A stretch of DNA of 64,000 nt from Manihot esculenta (lineage: Eukaryota; Streptophyta; Magnoliopsida; Malpighiales; Euphorbiaceae): positions 7,243,622-7,307,621 of the forward strand of contig NC_035164.2 of the NCBI RefSeq assembly GCF_001659605.2, given 5' to 3'. Below the pieces are notes generated by a model. It ran no database searches, was not told where the DNA came from, and saw nothing but the letters and a program-made list of their open reading frames with translations. This document shows positions 35,406 to 47,135 of the stretch, piece by piece; the stretch's first letter is position 1; each line of letters starts with the position of its first letter. A program made the translations under genes and the position numbers.

Positions 35406-37537
35406 CGTTGTATTTTTATACTTGTTTCAATTGCATCCCAATATTAAAGTTTTTATTAGAGAATAATAAAATTACCACATTAGGACTTAAATTTTTTATT
35501 AGAGAATAATAAAATTACCACGTCATTCTGCCATGTCAACAAAATTTAAGGTACAATTAATTAAAACTTAAAAATTTAGAGTTTTAGTTAATAAATTTTT
35601 AAAATTTAAAGTGCAATTGTAAATTTTTTAAAAAATTAGGATTTTTTAAATATTTTTTCTAAAATTAAAATTTATAATATTAAAAATCATTTATATTATT
35701 ATTATTATTATAAAATTTTTAATTTCATCGATAGTTTAGTATATCAATTTTATTTTAATGTCATTTCAAATTAACTCACGTTTAAAATTCTTTTTCTCTG
35801 AAATTCACACCGATTATTATTATAGTTTAAAAAGTATAATTAATAAAAGTATAATTAATACTATGGTTGGAAGTAAAAAAATTACTATTTAAGAAAATAT
35901 ATTAAAAATAATTATAACTATTTTATTATTTTATATTCTCAAAAATAGATTATGTGAAATATAATTTTAACCCATTTTATATTTCAAATTAGGAAATATA
36001 ATTTATATATGTGGTTGATTATACACTTTTTTTTAACTAATATAATAATAATTAGTATAGATTTAAAAAAAATTAAGAAGTGGGTTAATTTGAAATTAAA
36101 TTGGAATAAATTAATATACTAAATTATTGATTACACTAAAAAATTTATAGTAATCATATAAATTATTTTTTAATATTATAAATTTTAATTTTAAGAGAAA
36201 TATTAAAAAAATTTACCATATTTAAAAAAATTACATTTTAAATTTTAAAAATTTATTAATTAAATTATAAATTTTAAAATTTTAATGAATTGTATTATGA
36301 ATTTCTCTGATGTGGAAATGATATGTCAAATAAAATGATATTTTTATTAATTTTTGTTAAAAAATTTAAAATTTTAGATATAATTAAAATAAATATAAAA
36401 ATATAAAATTTATTTGATGAAATAAAAAAAATAGAATTCAATTACAATAATAAAAAGAGAATGAATTTTTTTTTCATTAACTCTAAATTTTATTATATAT
36501 TATTATCGTATTCTTTTCTTTTGAGTCAAGTGGCCCACCAAAGCAGATAGCACAATCTAAGTCATTAGTCATCAATTGAAAACTGGCCCCACTTTGACTT
36601 TTCAAATACTAGCCTCTCTTATAAAGTCACCACCAAGTATGACACTGCTATCTCTTAGAATGAGAAAAGAAAATGAAAGGAAAGTTCATATAAATAACCT
36701 ATAATATTTTTTATAATTTTTATCATTTCATTCTAAATATATTTGTAATCCCACCGTTTAGTGTAAATAATTTTATAAAAAAAGAATTGAATAATTTTTT
36801 ATAAAATTATGTACGTTTTCATCTTAACATATGATAAAAATATTTTAAAATAAAAAAATTATTTTTAATAAAAAATATCAATTAAATTAAATTATTATAA
36901 AATTTTTAATTCAAAACTTAGAAAATATTCCATTAAAATATATTTTTAAAAACTACATATAATGATATACATTGCATAACAAAATATTACACTCACGAAT
37001 TTAATCTGATAATAAATATATCTGAATAAATCTGAGAGATTTCAGATTTTATTTCTTCAATATCTAATCAATAATATAAAAAAAAAAATCACATGACAAA
37101 ACCTTGACTACTATTTTTAACTTAAAATTGGATTAACATTCCCTCTTTAATTAGAATAAAATTTTAAAAAAAAATGATAATTAAATTCTTATAAACTATA
37201 TATAAATTTTTATTTTTAAATGAAAATTTTATAAATTAAAAGAATTAAAATTTTCTCTATAAATATAAAAATTTTAAAAAAATCAATTAAATTGAATAAG
37301 GAGGGAAAAGATGCATATTTTAAAAAAATCAATTAAATTACATAAGGAGAGAAAAAATATGGAAGTGAAAGAATTTTCAAGAGTTGAGGATTTGTCCGAC
37401 TGGTAAATGCATAGCGATACCGAATAGGAATAGAATTTTTATGAGAAAGTGAATCAATTGTGAATTTTTTTCTCTTTCTAGGATTTTTATCTCTCTCACC
37501 GAGACCCACAAAATAAATGAATATGATGTATTAATAA
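35406..37537. other. AT-rich intergenic DNA
   Basis: No gene. A 28-bp word (TTTTATTAGAGAATAATAAA and onward) is duplicated 48 bp apart at 35448-35525. A short partial copy of the downstream segmental duplication lies at 36560-36740 (block copy c, with the following GAATGAGAAAAG stretch). Confidence 0.5.
36565..36740. repeat. Partial third copy of the segmental duplication (block c)
   Basis: Reads GTCATCAATTGAAAACTGG, CTTTGACTTTTCAAATA, AAAGTCACCACCAA, CTTAGAATGAGAAAAG, then a CATATAAATAA stretch. The same series occurs at 38287-38430 and 40201-40330. Confidence 0.6.
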
Positions 37538-38755
37538 CTTTGCAAACGTTTCAAATTCGCAGTCTCTCTCATTACTTGGAAGAAGTCATCAAACTCATTT
37601 ATCACAGTTGCTTTCAACATTTATTAAATATTTACCTAATTCGATAAACTAATAAAGTAAAGATATTTATGTAAAAGAAAATATAAATCATATATAATTA
37701 AAATAATATTTAAATTATTTTTTTGACAAAATGAATTATTTTAAATAAAACTAATAAAAAAATGAATGCCAAAAAACATCTTAATTATGAAAATAAAAAA
37801 TTCAGTATCAAAAATATATTTGTTATTATTTAGGTAATTAGATGAGAAATCAAAGTAAACAAATTAAAATTAAAAGAAATTTAGCTAAATAATCCCTCAA
37901 AGAAACTTATTCATTTTTATTTTGATCCATGACCAAAAAATATATATATATTTTAAGTCAAGTGTACGCTAAAAGTGATAAAACTGAATAAAACAACCTC
38001 CAATATTTGAGAGACTCATTTGAGTCTCTCTTATAATTCTAATGATACCACATAAGATGAAAGACTCAATAAAAAACTGAGAGATTTGTATTTTTAATAG
38101 TGTCTCTCTTTTTAGATTGATCTCTTATATGAACTCATATTAATTGTTAATGGTTATTTTATATATAAAAAAAAATTAACGCGTTTTTCTTAGAGAAATG
38201 TGTCTCTCCAATAAAAATATGTGTAGTCTCCCTCCAATAATAAGAGACTCACATTGTGAGAGAGATTGGTCATCTCTTTATAATTAGTCATCAATTGAAA
38301 ACTAATCCATTTTTTACTTTTCAAATATAAGATCTCTTTCAAGAAGTCACCATCAATGCTACTACTTACCCTTAGAATGGAAAAGGGAACGAAGGAAAAA
38401 GTCATATGAACAATAGATAAAAATTTCATTCATAGTCATTTGATTTTGAGTTTTTTTCGTTTCGGTCACTCAATCTTAATTTATTTCAATAAAATCACTT
38501 AATTCTAATTCTATTTCAACAAAAATCATCCTGACTTGCTATTGCAGATTTCTAAGTTATCAAGCCCTCTATCGATTATTCCTTGGTTCTTACTTTATTT
38601 GTATTTAATTAATTAATAATTATTTATTAATAAGATTATATTATTTTTAATAAATTTATTGTTAAATTTATAATAAATTATATAATATATTAATTTTCTA
38701 TTTAATTTAAATTTTTCTAAATTTTTTTTATTTCAAATCGGTGCATATTTATTTA
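37538..38755. repeat. Segmental duplication, copy A (no solo LTR)
   Basis: Begins with block d (CGTTTCAAATTCGCAG...AAGAAGTCATCAAACTC) and runs through the GAGAGACTCATTTGAGTCTCT stretch, block e (38300-38375) and a TCTAAGTTATCAAGCCCTC...TTTCAAATCGGTGCATAT end. Copy B has all of these in the same order. It contains no coding frame. Confidence 0.75.
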
Positions 38756-39184
38756 AACTTAAGAAAATTTTATTAGTAATATGCCTTACAATCAATTTGT
38801 TGATTATAATTTGATATTATTATTCATATATTTTAAGTATTTAAATGCGTTTTATAAATACTATTATTTATCTTTAGTGTTAATTTAATTGAACTTTGAG
38901 TAAAAATAAAGTTCATGAGACTATATTACTGTGTAAAAATAAATTATAATGTGGTTATAATTGTGAAATTCCAATTGCATTTAAGTTATAATATCTCCAA
39001 ATATTTTTAGTTGATGTTCTTATCATGATTGAATAATGATTAGAACGGTTGGGACAGGTACATATTATGTTATTTCCTTTCTAACTGAAAGTTATAGTTT
39101 TGCTTAAAGTTATAGCCCAAGCCGAAGGATAAATTTTATAATTTCAGTTTTGCCAGTAGTACAAAATTCAAAATTGTTTTAGAT

Positions 39185-39275
39185 AGATGCACACACAATC
39201 AGATCTAAATTAGAATAAGAGCTTTAATAGCAGTAATAGATTTATTTTACTTTGTTCTTTTAAATTGTGAAAATC
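39185..39275. repeat. Dispersed repeat, copy 2
   Basis: Partner of 1-85. It continues without interruption into CATCTCATTCGATCACTTCC and a CT-rich run, so it represents the unbroken version of the sequence split at the left edge of the window. Confidence 0.5.
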
Positions 39276-39477
39276 ATCTCATTCGATCACTTCCTCTCTC
39301 TCTCTTTCTCTTTCTTTCGGTGGAATTCTTTCCTTTATTTTATTTTATTTTTTATAATTTTATTATAGTTCTTAAATGTTAAACTTGCAAATTAATCAAA
39401 CTAATATTTATTTAAAGTTGCTAGATTTTTCATTCAGTTTAGGAGCCCTAATTGTAATAATGGAGTAAATTGGCCTA

Positions 39478-41130
39478 GTTTGACGTTTCAAACTTGCCAT
39501 TACTCATCACTTGCAGGAAGTCATCAAGTCTTCACCACCACACCCGTCTACGTCTCAGTTAGCTAGTCACGTACATGCACTTGTTTGAAATTAATAATTC
39601 TCTAACAATTCAATTAAATTAATTTTAGTAATTTAAATTTTTTAATTTAAAAACATTTCACTTTAAGAGAAAGTATAAATCATACATAATTAAAAAATTA
39701 TTTAAATTATTTTCTTATAAAATGAATTATTTTAAACAAAACTAATAAAAAAATAAAAGAAAAAACATTTTAACTATGAAAATAAAAAATTAAGTGTCAA
39801 AAATATATAAGTTATCATTTAGGCGATTAGATGAGAAAATTAAAATAAACATATTAAAACTAAAAGAAATTTAGCTAAATCATCCCTCAAACAAATTTAT
39901 GTATATATTTTATATTAAGTGCCCGCTGAAAGGGATAGAACTGCATATAGTCTCCAATAAAGAGAGACCCATTTGAGTCTCTCTTGTGATTCTAGTGATG
40001 CCACGTGAGATAAGAGACTCAATGAAAAAAGACAGAGACTTGTATCTTTAATAAAGTCTCTATTTTTATTGATTTCTCACATGAATTCACAAAAAAAATC
40101 AACACGTTTCTTTTAAAGAGTTTTTTCAAGAAAGACGTGTGAAGCATCCCTCAAATAGTGAGAGACCTATACTATGAGAGAGAAATTGACCATCTCCTTA
40201 TAATTAGTCATCGTGACTTTTCAAACATGCATTTATCTCGAGAAGTCACTACCAACACTGCTTATCCCTTAGAATGAGAAAAGGGAATGGAGAGGGAAAG
40301 TCATATAAACAATAGATAATTTTCATTTATAGTTATTCAAATTTGAATTTTTTTTATTTCTGTACCTTAATCTTAATTTATTTCAATAAAATACTTAATT
40401 TTAATTTTATTTTAATAGAAATCATTTTGATAATTATTGGGCTGATAATTGCTCTGGACTCTTATATTTGGGCCGCGGTCGAGCCCATGTTAAAAGATTC
40501 AAGCTCAAAAATCTATACATAGTCCATCCCAGTTTAATGGGCAAGCCCGACTGTCAGTTTACAGCCCGGAATTGATTCAGGCAAGCCGGACTCAACAAGG
40601 AATAGGCCCATGAAAAAGAGGTTCACTTCATCAGAGGGAATAGATGCACAAAGCAGCAGACCCCCGAATTTTTGGAATCGTATCCGCGTGATGCTGAAAA
40701 GTATTAAATGGCCGTCTAATGATGAGAGAAGGAGAGTACGTCCGTACGTATGGTTTCACATAGGCATGACAAGTTGGCTATAGAGGCATAGGACGATCGT
40801 TATACGTCACTAAAAAATAAGCCAATAAAGAAAAAGAATAAGAAGAGGAGGGAGGGCAAACAAAATTAAGTTTACACACATATACCCTTATCCTACCTTG
40901 ATCTCAAATCATCACATTTTAACTTACTATTCTAAGTTATCAAGCCCTCCATCTATTATCCATAAGTTCTTACATATTTGTATTTAATTAATTGATAATT
41001 ATTTATTAATAAGATTATACTATTTTTAATAAACTTATTGTTAAATTCTATAATCAATTGTATGATATATTAATTTGCTATTTAATTTGAATTTTTCTAA
41101 TTTTATTTATTCCAAATTGGTGCATATCCT
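39478..41130. repeat. Segmental duplication, copy B (carries a solo LTR)
   Basis: Homologous to 37538-38755 along its length: block f (39478-39570), the TAGCTAAATCATCCCTC part, GAGAGACCCATTTGAGTCTC, block g (40201-40275) and TCTAAGTTATCAAGCCCTCC up to ATTGGTGCATATCC. The only large difference is the 487-bp solo LTR at 40428-40914. Together with block c this shows repeated local duplication upstream of the second kinase gene. Confidence 0.75.
40428..40914 (+). mobile_element. Tat-type solo LTR, 487 bp, with CATTT target duplication
   Basis: Starts TGATAATTATTGGGC, ends GATCTCAAATCATCA. The duplication CATTT is at 40423-40427 and 40915-40919. The end GATCTCARATCATCA and the length match the LTRs of the two Tat elements here (498 and 496 bp). 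Copy A of the surrounding duplication lacks it at the same point, which gives a natural empty site. Confidence 0.9.
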
Positions 41131-41552
41131 TCTCTTGTTTTTCGAATAAGTAATAGAATACAAATATTTAATTTTATGGTAAGCAACAATTTTATCTCTT
41201 TAGTTTAATCCCAATATTAATTTTTATCCGAGAAATAATTTATTTCTGTTGTATTATTTATTTAAGTCTTATTAGATATGAATATTTAAAGGTATTTATA
41301 AATTTATGTTTATATTATTATCATTTTTTTATTAGATAATAAAGTTCAAAATTTAATATTAATAATTATTTTAATTAATATTAACTAAAACTTATTTAAT
41401 TTTATAATTCAAACATTTTTAAAATATTATAAATTAAAAGAAAATATTCTTTGCCGGCTTCAGCTAAGAAGCAAAAGCCAGCAAATAAGATTGTGGATAT
41501 CTAATTTCAAAAAACAGATTGTAGAAAGCAATGGCAGAGTAATTCAAAAGAA
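41131..41552 (+). other. 5' flank of LRK10L gene 2
   Basis: AT-rich upstream region. No clear TATA box could be singled out. A three-codon upstream frame (ATG GCA GAG TAA, 41531-41542) ends 10 bases before the main ATG. Confidence 0.5.
41531..41542 (+). promoter_or_regulatory. Minimal upstream ORF before LRK10L gene 2
   Basis: ATG GCA GAG TAA, with the main ATG at 41553. If it lies in the transcribed leader, ribosomes that use it would have little room to restart at 41553. Its presence in mRNA is not known. Confidence 0.35.
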
Positions 41553-42232
41553 ATGAACGTTTCTTTGACTTCCTTGTTGTGGTTAATCGTATTCCTTGCA
41601 GATCATGGATTATGTTTTGAAGACTGCAACACAACGAGATGTGGGAGCTACGGCCCAGCCGTCCGGTTTCCGTTCCGAATCAGAGGCAGGCAACCACGCC
41701 ACTGTGGCTATCCTCAACCTGAGTTTCACCTTTCTTGCTCTGAGAAGAACGATACTGTTCTTGAGCTGGCGACTTCATGGAAACTCTTCATACAGAACAT
41801 TGACTATAAATTTCAAGTTGTTTATGCTAATGATACAGAGGGTTGCCTTCCAAAAAGGCTTTTGAATTTCAATCTCTCTGTTTCTCCCTTCCATTTTATG
41901 GAGGATAGTTATGAACGCACCTTATTCAATTGCTCTTCAAGCGGAGGTTGTGGGTCTTATGGCCAAATCCCCTGCCTCAGCAGTCCACAATATCAAGTCT
42001 GTGCGGTTTCTTCAGGTTACTCTTTTGATGACTTGGGCCTCGTCTTGCACGAAGATACGTGACATTTCACCATTTCCATATGATTATTTCTATTCCAAGG
42101 AAAGTATTATTGGTTTGAGATGGGTCAATCCCAAGTGTACACCTTGTGAAGTTAAAGGCAAGTACTGCAGATTGAACACCAACATTACTTGGTCTGAAAC
42201 TCAATGCTACGGCAGGCTCAAGCCACGCAAAG
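41553..42232 (+). pseudogene. LRK10L: LRK10L gene 2, exon 1: signal peptide and GUB_WAK ectodomain, with a frameshift
   Basis: ATG 41553 opens a signal peptide (MNVSLTSLLWLIVFLADHG) followed by a GUB_WAK domain: DCNTTRCGSYGPAVRFPFRI, HCGYPQPEFHLSC and CLPKRLLNFN. The frame ends at a TGA at 42059-42061. The expected continuation (SCTKIRDISPFPYDYF...KCTPCEVKGKYCRLN...QCYGRLKPRKG) is open in the next frame, up to a donor G|GTTAAT after 42232. One extra base at about 42034-42044, in GGCCTCGTCTTGC, explains the break. Everything downstream, mini-exon and kinase, is intact and in phase. It is therefore either a very recent pseudogene, an allele, or an assembly error. With that single base discounted, the coding length would be 605 codons. 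Neighbouring exons are 42431-42457 and 42555-43666. Confidence 0.85.
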
Positions 42233-42430
42233 GTTAATACTTTGTTTTTGCTTCATGCAATGAATTACTTCAAAATTTTATGTAATTTCTTTTATAATTT
42301 ATAAATACTAAATCAATCTCATTTGCATCTTCAACTTCCAATTTCTGAGTTTTCTTCAAAACATCAACTTGCAGCCAAAATTCATAAAGTTAAAACATGA
42401 GAATCTAACGTTGCCGTGATGTTTTTTCAG

Positions 42431-42457
42431 GGCAATCAACCAAATTTATAGAAACAG
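42431..42457 (+). CDS. LRK10L: LRK10L gene 2, exon 2: 27-nt mini-exon
   Basis: TTTTTTCAG, 27 nt, then GTGACC. Phase 1 on both sides; it encodes Gln-Ser-Thr-Lys-Phe-Ile-Glu-Thr between the ectodomain and the membrane helix. Introns are 198 bp (42233-42430) and 97 bp (42458-42554). Its place and phase equal those of the 30-nt mini-exon of gene 1. Confidence 0.8.
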
Positions 42458-42554
42458 GTGACCTGTCTTCTCTCTTATCTTCACTTCTAACATGGTTCAT
42501 TAGTAATTTAGGACATGGGTTTTCTTGATTATGAATGTTTTTATACATTGGCAG

Positions 42555-43666
42555 GTGGAATCCTAGGTTCACTTCTTGTAGGAGCATCCATTCTACTCTA
42601 CGGCAGATATAGGTTCAACGAAAGAGAAAGAGAATATCAGTCCAAGATTGAAAATTTTTTAGATGACTACAAATCCTTCAAGCCTACTAGATATTCCTAT
42701 GATGATATCAAGCGGATGACTAACCAATTCAAAGACGAATTAGGCCAAGGAGCTTATGGAACTGTGTACAGAGGAAAGCTATCAGAAGAAATTCTGGTAG
42801 CTGTTAAAGTCCTCAACAGCTCCACAGGAAATGGAGAGGAGTTCGTCAATGAAGTTGGAACTATAGGTAAAATCCACCATGTCAATGTGGTTCGCTTGGT
42901 TGGATTCTGCGCTGACGGGTTTCGAAGAGCTCTAGTTTACGAGTACTTGCCAAATGATACCCTACAAAAGTTCATCTCTTCGGCAGACACCAAGAACCAT
43001 TTCCTTGGCTGGAAAAGGCTGAAAGATATTGCTCTTGGAATTGCTAAAGGAATTGAATATCTTCATCAAGGGTGTGATCAGAGAATCCTCCATTTCGATA
43101 TCAAACCACACAACATCTTGCTTGATCATGACTTCAATCCCAAGGTCTCAGATTTTGGATTGGCTAAGTTATGTGCTAAGGATCAGAGTGCAGTGTCCAT
43201 GACAACAGCTAGAGGGACCATTGGCTATATTGCACCTGAAGTGTTCTCAAGGAACTTTGGTAATGTATCCTGCAAGTCAGATGTTTATAGCTTTGGGATG
43301 TTAGTGTTAGAAATGGTCGGAGGAAGGAAAATCGTCGATGTAACAGAAGAAAATGATGAGCAAATATACTTCCCGGAATGGATTTATAATCTCTTAGAAG
43401 AAGGAGAAGATCTTAGGTTCGAGATCGAGGAAGAGGGAGATGATAAAATTGCAAAGAAACTTGCAATTGTGGGACTCTGGTGCATTCAATGGAACCCAAC
43501 AGATCGGCCTTCAATGAAAGTTGCAGTTCATATGTTGGAAAGGGAAGGAGAGAATCTACCAATACCTCCCAACCCATTTAGCTCTGCAGTTCCAACAAGA
43601 ATGAATGCAAGAAGAACAAGGAGACAGCTTCACCAAGAGTTGGAGGCCATCTCGGAAGCAGAGTAA
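42555..43666 (+). CDS. LRK10L: LRK10L gene 2, exon 3: membrane helix and kinase domain
   Basis: The acceptor is ATTGGCAG with the exon starting at 42555. It encodes the helix GGILGSLLVGASILLYGRYRF, a juxtamembrane part with RYSYDDIKRMT, and a full kinase: [47 protein letters not shown], and a [12 protein letters not shown] stretch. It ends in a basic tail and TAA at 43664-43666. Like gene 1 it is non-RD (HFD). The exon is undamaged, although the first exon carries a frameshift. An ATG at 42515 upstream of the acceptor is within the intron and is not a likely start. The family works as plasma-membrane receptors in defence and stress signalling; the ligand of this one is unknown. Confidence 0.92.
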
Positions 43667-44346
43667 ATTCATAAATTGAGTGTTTGGCTTACTAGTTATG
43701 ACTTATTTAATCTGCCTATGTACTTGTTTACCTAAAATTTGGCAATTACAACCAGTCTACCAGCTGAGCTCATAGACTGATTGAACTGAAGCTGATGCAT
43801 ATATATGTATACTTTCGGAATTTTGGAGTAATAGACTGTAAATTTATGCATGTAATCTCAAAATCCCATCAACTGATATGCTGATTTTTAGATTTTGCTG
43901 AATGGATATGAAGGCCTTTATAATCTAAAGTTCGAGAATTAGTTGAGTCAACTATATGGAAGAATTTATATAGTTGAAAGCACGAGAAAATTCAGCTTGT
44001 TTAGCTAAATTTTTCTTTGACCAAACCACCAATGCATGGGCTTAAAGTTCATAATAACATTGAAGGCTCAAATATAAGAAGCTTAAAACTTCGAACTACA
44101 AAAGCCCATTAGTTAACAGTTACTGTATTTTGAGAGAATGTTGCATAACTGCACAAAGTGGTCAGTAACTGCTTACAAGAAATATGTATTGGTGTAATCA
44201 ATTCGAGTTGAATTTTAAAAAATTTAAATTTAATTATGTATTGGTGTAATCAATTCGAGTTGAACTTTAAAAAATTTAAATTTAATTTATAAAATTTTGT
44301 ATAAATTCGAACTCACTTTTTTTTGAAAATAAAACTATTAGTTGTA
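43667..44346 (+). other. 3' flank of LRK10L gene 2
   Basis: No gene. Contains a 52-bp direct duplication at 44184-44287 (ATGTATTGGTGTAATCAATT and onward). Confidence 0.5.
44184..44287. repeat. 52-bp tandem duplication
   Basis: Two units starting at 44184 and 44236, nearly identical (one A/C difference in GAATTTT / GAACTTT), reading ATGTATTGGTG...AATTCGAGTTGAA...TTTAAATTTAATT. Recent local slippage or unequal exchange is the simplest cause. Confidence 0.85.
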
Positions 44347-45330
44347 TTAATAAAATTTTAACAAATAAAGTGGGATATCATTACAAACAGAGTAACGATC
44401 ATACTTAATAGATTCTCTAGTCAAAGTATGATCAGTTAGAGTGGTATGACAATAAATCCATCTAGCAGAAATATCAGTTCTAGAGTCTAAAAAAAATTTA
44501 CAATCATTCATAATCAAACCCAGTTCAAAAATGTCTAAATGTGGAGACCGAAGAGTTTGAACCACCTGCAAATAGTCCATAAAAATGCAGTCATTAAAAG
44601 GCAAAAATTCTGTCGCAAAGAGCAAACAGTGACGGAAAGCTAAAGTTTCAACAATTACCGGCGTACCATTACCTTCCGAAAAATCAGAAACACCACGTTG
44701 AAATATACTCTTAGAGTTTTCCACAACAAAACCGTAGTCAATAAAATCTTGAACTTCAAATAAAACCCCATCAACTTAACAAAACCAATTGAAATTGTCC
44801 AAACTTGAAGATGACACACGAATTTAGAGAGGAATGCTTTCAGGATCACGAGCAGGATTGGAGAAATAAAACAAGTTCCTGCTCTGATATAAAGTAGCAG
44901 TGGTATTTCCATGCAAAGCACCAACACGTTGAGCAGCTTCCCAATTCGAGATATGATGCATGACGTCTTCCACAAGGTGAGTGGCTGAATTTTGCACCTG
45001 ATTCCATAATAATGAGTTCCTTGATGACCATAATCTTCATGCACATACCATTACAAAGGTTTTTCGAACCTTATCTTGGAACTTCAAATTCTGCAGTAAA
45101 AAATTAAAAAAATTATTATTAGACTGCAAATCTCCTACTCCCCTAACCTCCAAACTTCCTTAGACACGGAACAATATAACAAAATATAATTGATACTTTC
45201 ATATTCATGACACTAAGAATATCTAACATCTACATCCACGCCTTTTTACCTTAAGTTATCTTTTGTAGGCAATATATTTCTATAAGCTCTCCAACATAAA
45301 TCATTCACTTTTAGAGGGACTGAAACATTC
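44347..45330 (-). pseudogene. LINE relic: zf-RVT and RNase H part
   Basis: Minus-strand translation in broken frames gives a zf-RVT module near 45330-45120 (WRAYRNILPTKDNL, CHEYESINYILLYCS, KEVWRLGE). It is followed by a linker and an RNase H-like stretch at 44724-44347 (VIVETLAFRHCLLFATE, DYLQVVQTLRSPHLD, LIMNDCKFFLDS). This zf-RVT plus RVT_3 order is the C-terminus of plant L1-type ORF2 proteins. There are several stops and at least one frameshift between 44655 and 45044. The 5' part, including reverse transcriptase, is absent, and no poly(A) end was defined. Confidence 0.7.
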
Positions 45331-46799
45331 TACAAATTAGTTCACAACTCACCTTTTAAAAGCTTATTTAAAATTGAAATTGAATTCATTAAAAAGTTTA
45401 AGAAGTTTGGAAGTTTAAATTTGATTTGAAAATTAAATCAAACTATTTTTTAATATACTTTCATTAACATGAGTTAATAGTATCAATTACAACACTATAA
45501 AACAAATAATTCCATCAAATGATATAAAACAATTAAATATTAAAAAATTAAGTATTAAGTATTAAATTATTAATATATTATCATTTACTTTTAATTCAAA
45601 TATATTATATATATTAAATTATTATATATGATATAAAAAATTATTATATATAATATAAATACAAAATATTATATATAAAATAAATATATTAATATAAGTA
45701 TAAATTTCATTAGTTTTATTGTATTAATCTATATTAAGTTATAGAACACTTATGAAACTAATTACACAATAATAAATATGAGATAGTCATCAGAGCACAT
45801 GTATAAGTATATAAAAATAGTGACAATAACAATAGAATTAATTAATTCTTTTACCTTCTATTTGAAATAAACAATTTCATTAGAATTTAATTTAATTGAT
45901 TTTTTTAAATAATTCTCTTATTTGATTTGAAAATTTTATTTTTTTTAATTAAAAAATTTTCATTTAAAAAAATCTTAAATAATTTTGTAATAGTTTATTT
46001 AATCATGTTAAATAGTGAATTAAAATTTGAAAAAATAAGAAATGTTGAGAAATAATATAAATATATATTAAAAATTAAGTAAATATTTAAGATAATATTT
46101 CTTATATCCAAGTATTTATAACTTTTCTATCAAAAGATATTTATAATATTATTTAAATATTTATTATAAATTTAAATTAAATTAAATTATAAATAATTAT
46201 ATTTTTTAATGATACTATAATTTAAATAATATTTTTTTTACTCACAGACTTAACTTGATAGTAAATGTATCTGAATAAATTTGAAAGCTTAGATTCTACT
46301 TTCCCAATCTTTAATTTTCATTTTTTTTAAAAAAATAGTATTATTTTTTAAAAAATCATAATTAAAGTAAAAATAATTTTAAATTTATAAAATATAAAAT
46401 TAATATAAATATTTGATTTATGTAACGAGCTTATAAACGAGTGTATTATTAAATCTGTTTATGATTGTGCTTTCGAGTTTGCTCACAAGGTAACTCACGA
46501 ATTTAATAAACAAATTTGATTAATAAATCTGCCCATAAATTTAGAAATAAGCTGAGATTATAAATTTTAATGAATTAAATATTATTAAATTTAAATTCGA
46601 TTTATTTATTAAATAAATTTAAAAATTGAGTTTGAAATTAACTCATTTAGAAAGTTAAGTAAAATCGAGTTTGGTTAGTGCTTTTATTGATTTAATTCTT
46701 AAATAATTCATCAATAATTTGATTTACCTACATTCATATATATGAATATATATAAAAGATTCCTTTTGTAAAGTAGAACTCTAGGTGTTATTAATGGTA
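45331..46799. other. AT-rich intergenic DNA
   Basis: No gene. 46430-46690 contains ACGAGCTTATAAACGAG / GAGTTTG / CTCACGAATTTAATAAA words typical of a small AT-rich repeat, without clear ends. Confidence 0.4.
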
Positions 46800-46975
46800 T
46801 TCAATTATATTGTTCTTCTTCAGTCACAAACGTACTATGCAATTCGAACTGATTCAATTTGGTTGTTTATGCAATTCGATTCGGTTCAATTTTAAATATA
46901 ATAATTTTTAATTTTTAATTTTTTCGGTGCGATTTAAATCAAACTGACCAATTGCTTAACCCTATATGTTAATGG
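46800..46975. mobile_element. Worn copy of the 1925-2381 MITE family
   Basis: TCGAACTGATTCAATTTGGT, CAATTCGATTCGGTTCAATT, then CAAACTGACCAATTGCTTAACCCTA. The last part resembles the right end of the MITE at 2381 (CCGATTACTTATCCCTA). The left end was not found. Confidence 0.45.
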
Positions 46976-47135
46976 TCCTAAAACAAAGGACGCTATCAAG
47001 AAAATTGACTTTCAATTCTCACATCTGTTCGAAGCTCAAGGGTTTTCAAGTAAGATTTGGATTCTTTGGGATAGTAGTTGGAGAGTGGAAGTTATTGAAA
47101 TAACTTCCAGTATATTCATATGTGTATGCATGATA
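46965..47135 (+). pseudogene. LINE endonuclease fragment
   Basis: One open stretch encodes KDAIKKIDFQFSHLFEAQG, FSSKIWILWDSSWRVEVIE and a short hydrophobic tail. This resembles the part of plant LINE endonucleases with GF..GIWLLWD and W.V.V. There is no start codon and no further domain. It lies on the opposite strand to the LINE relic at 44347-45330, so it is a separate insertion. Confidence 0.5.
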
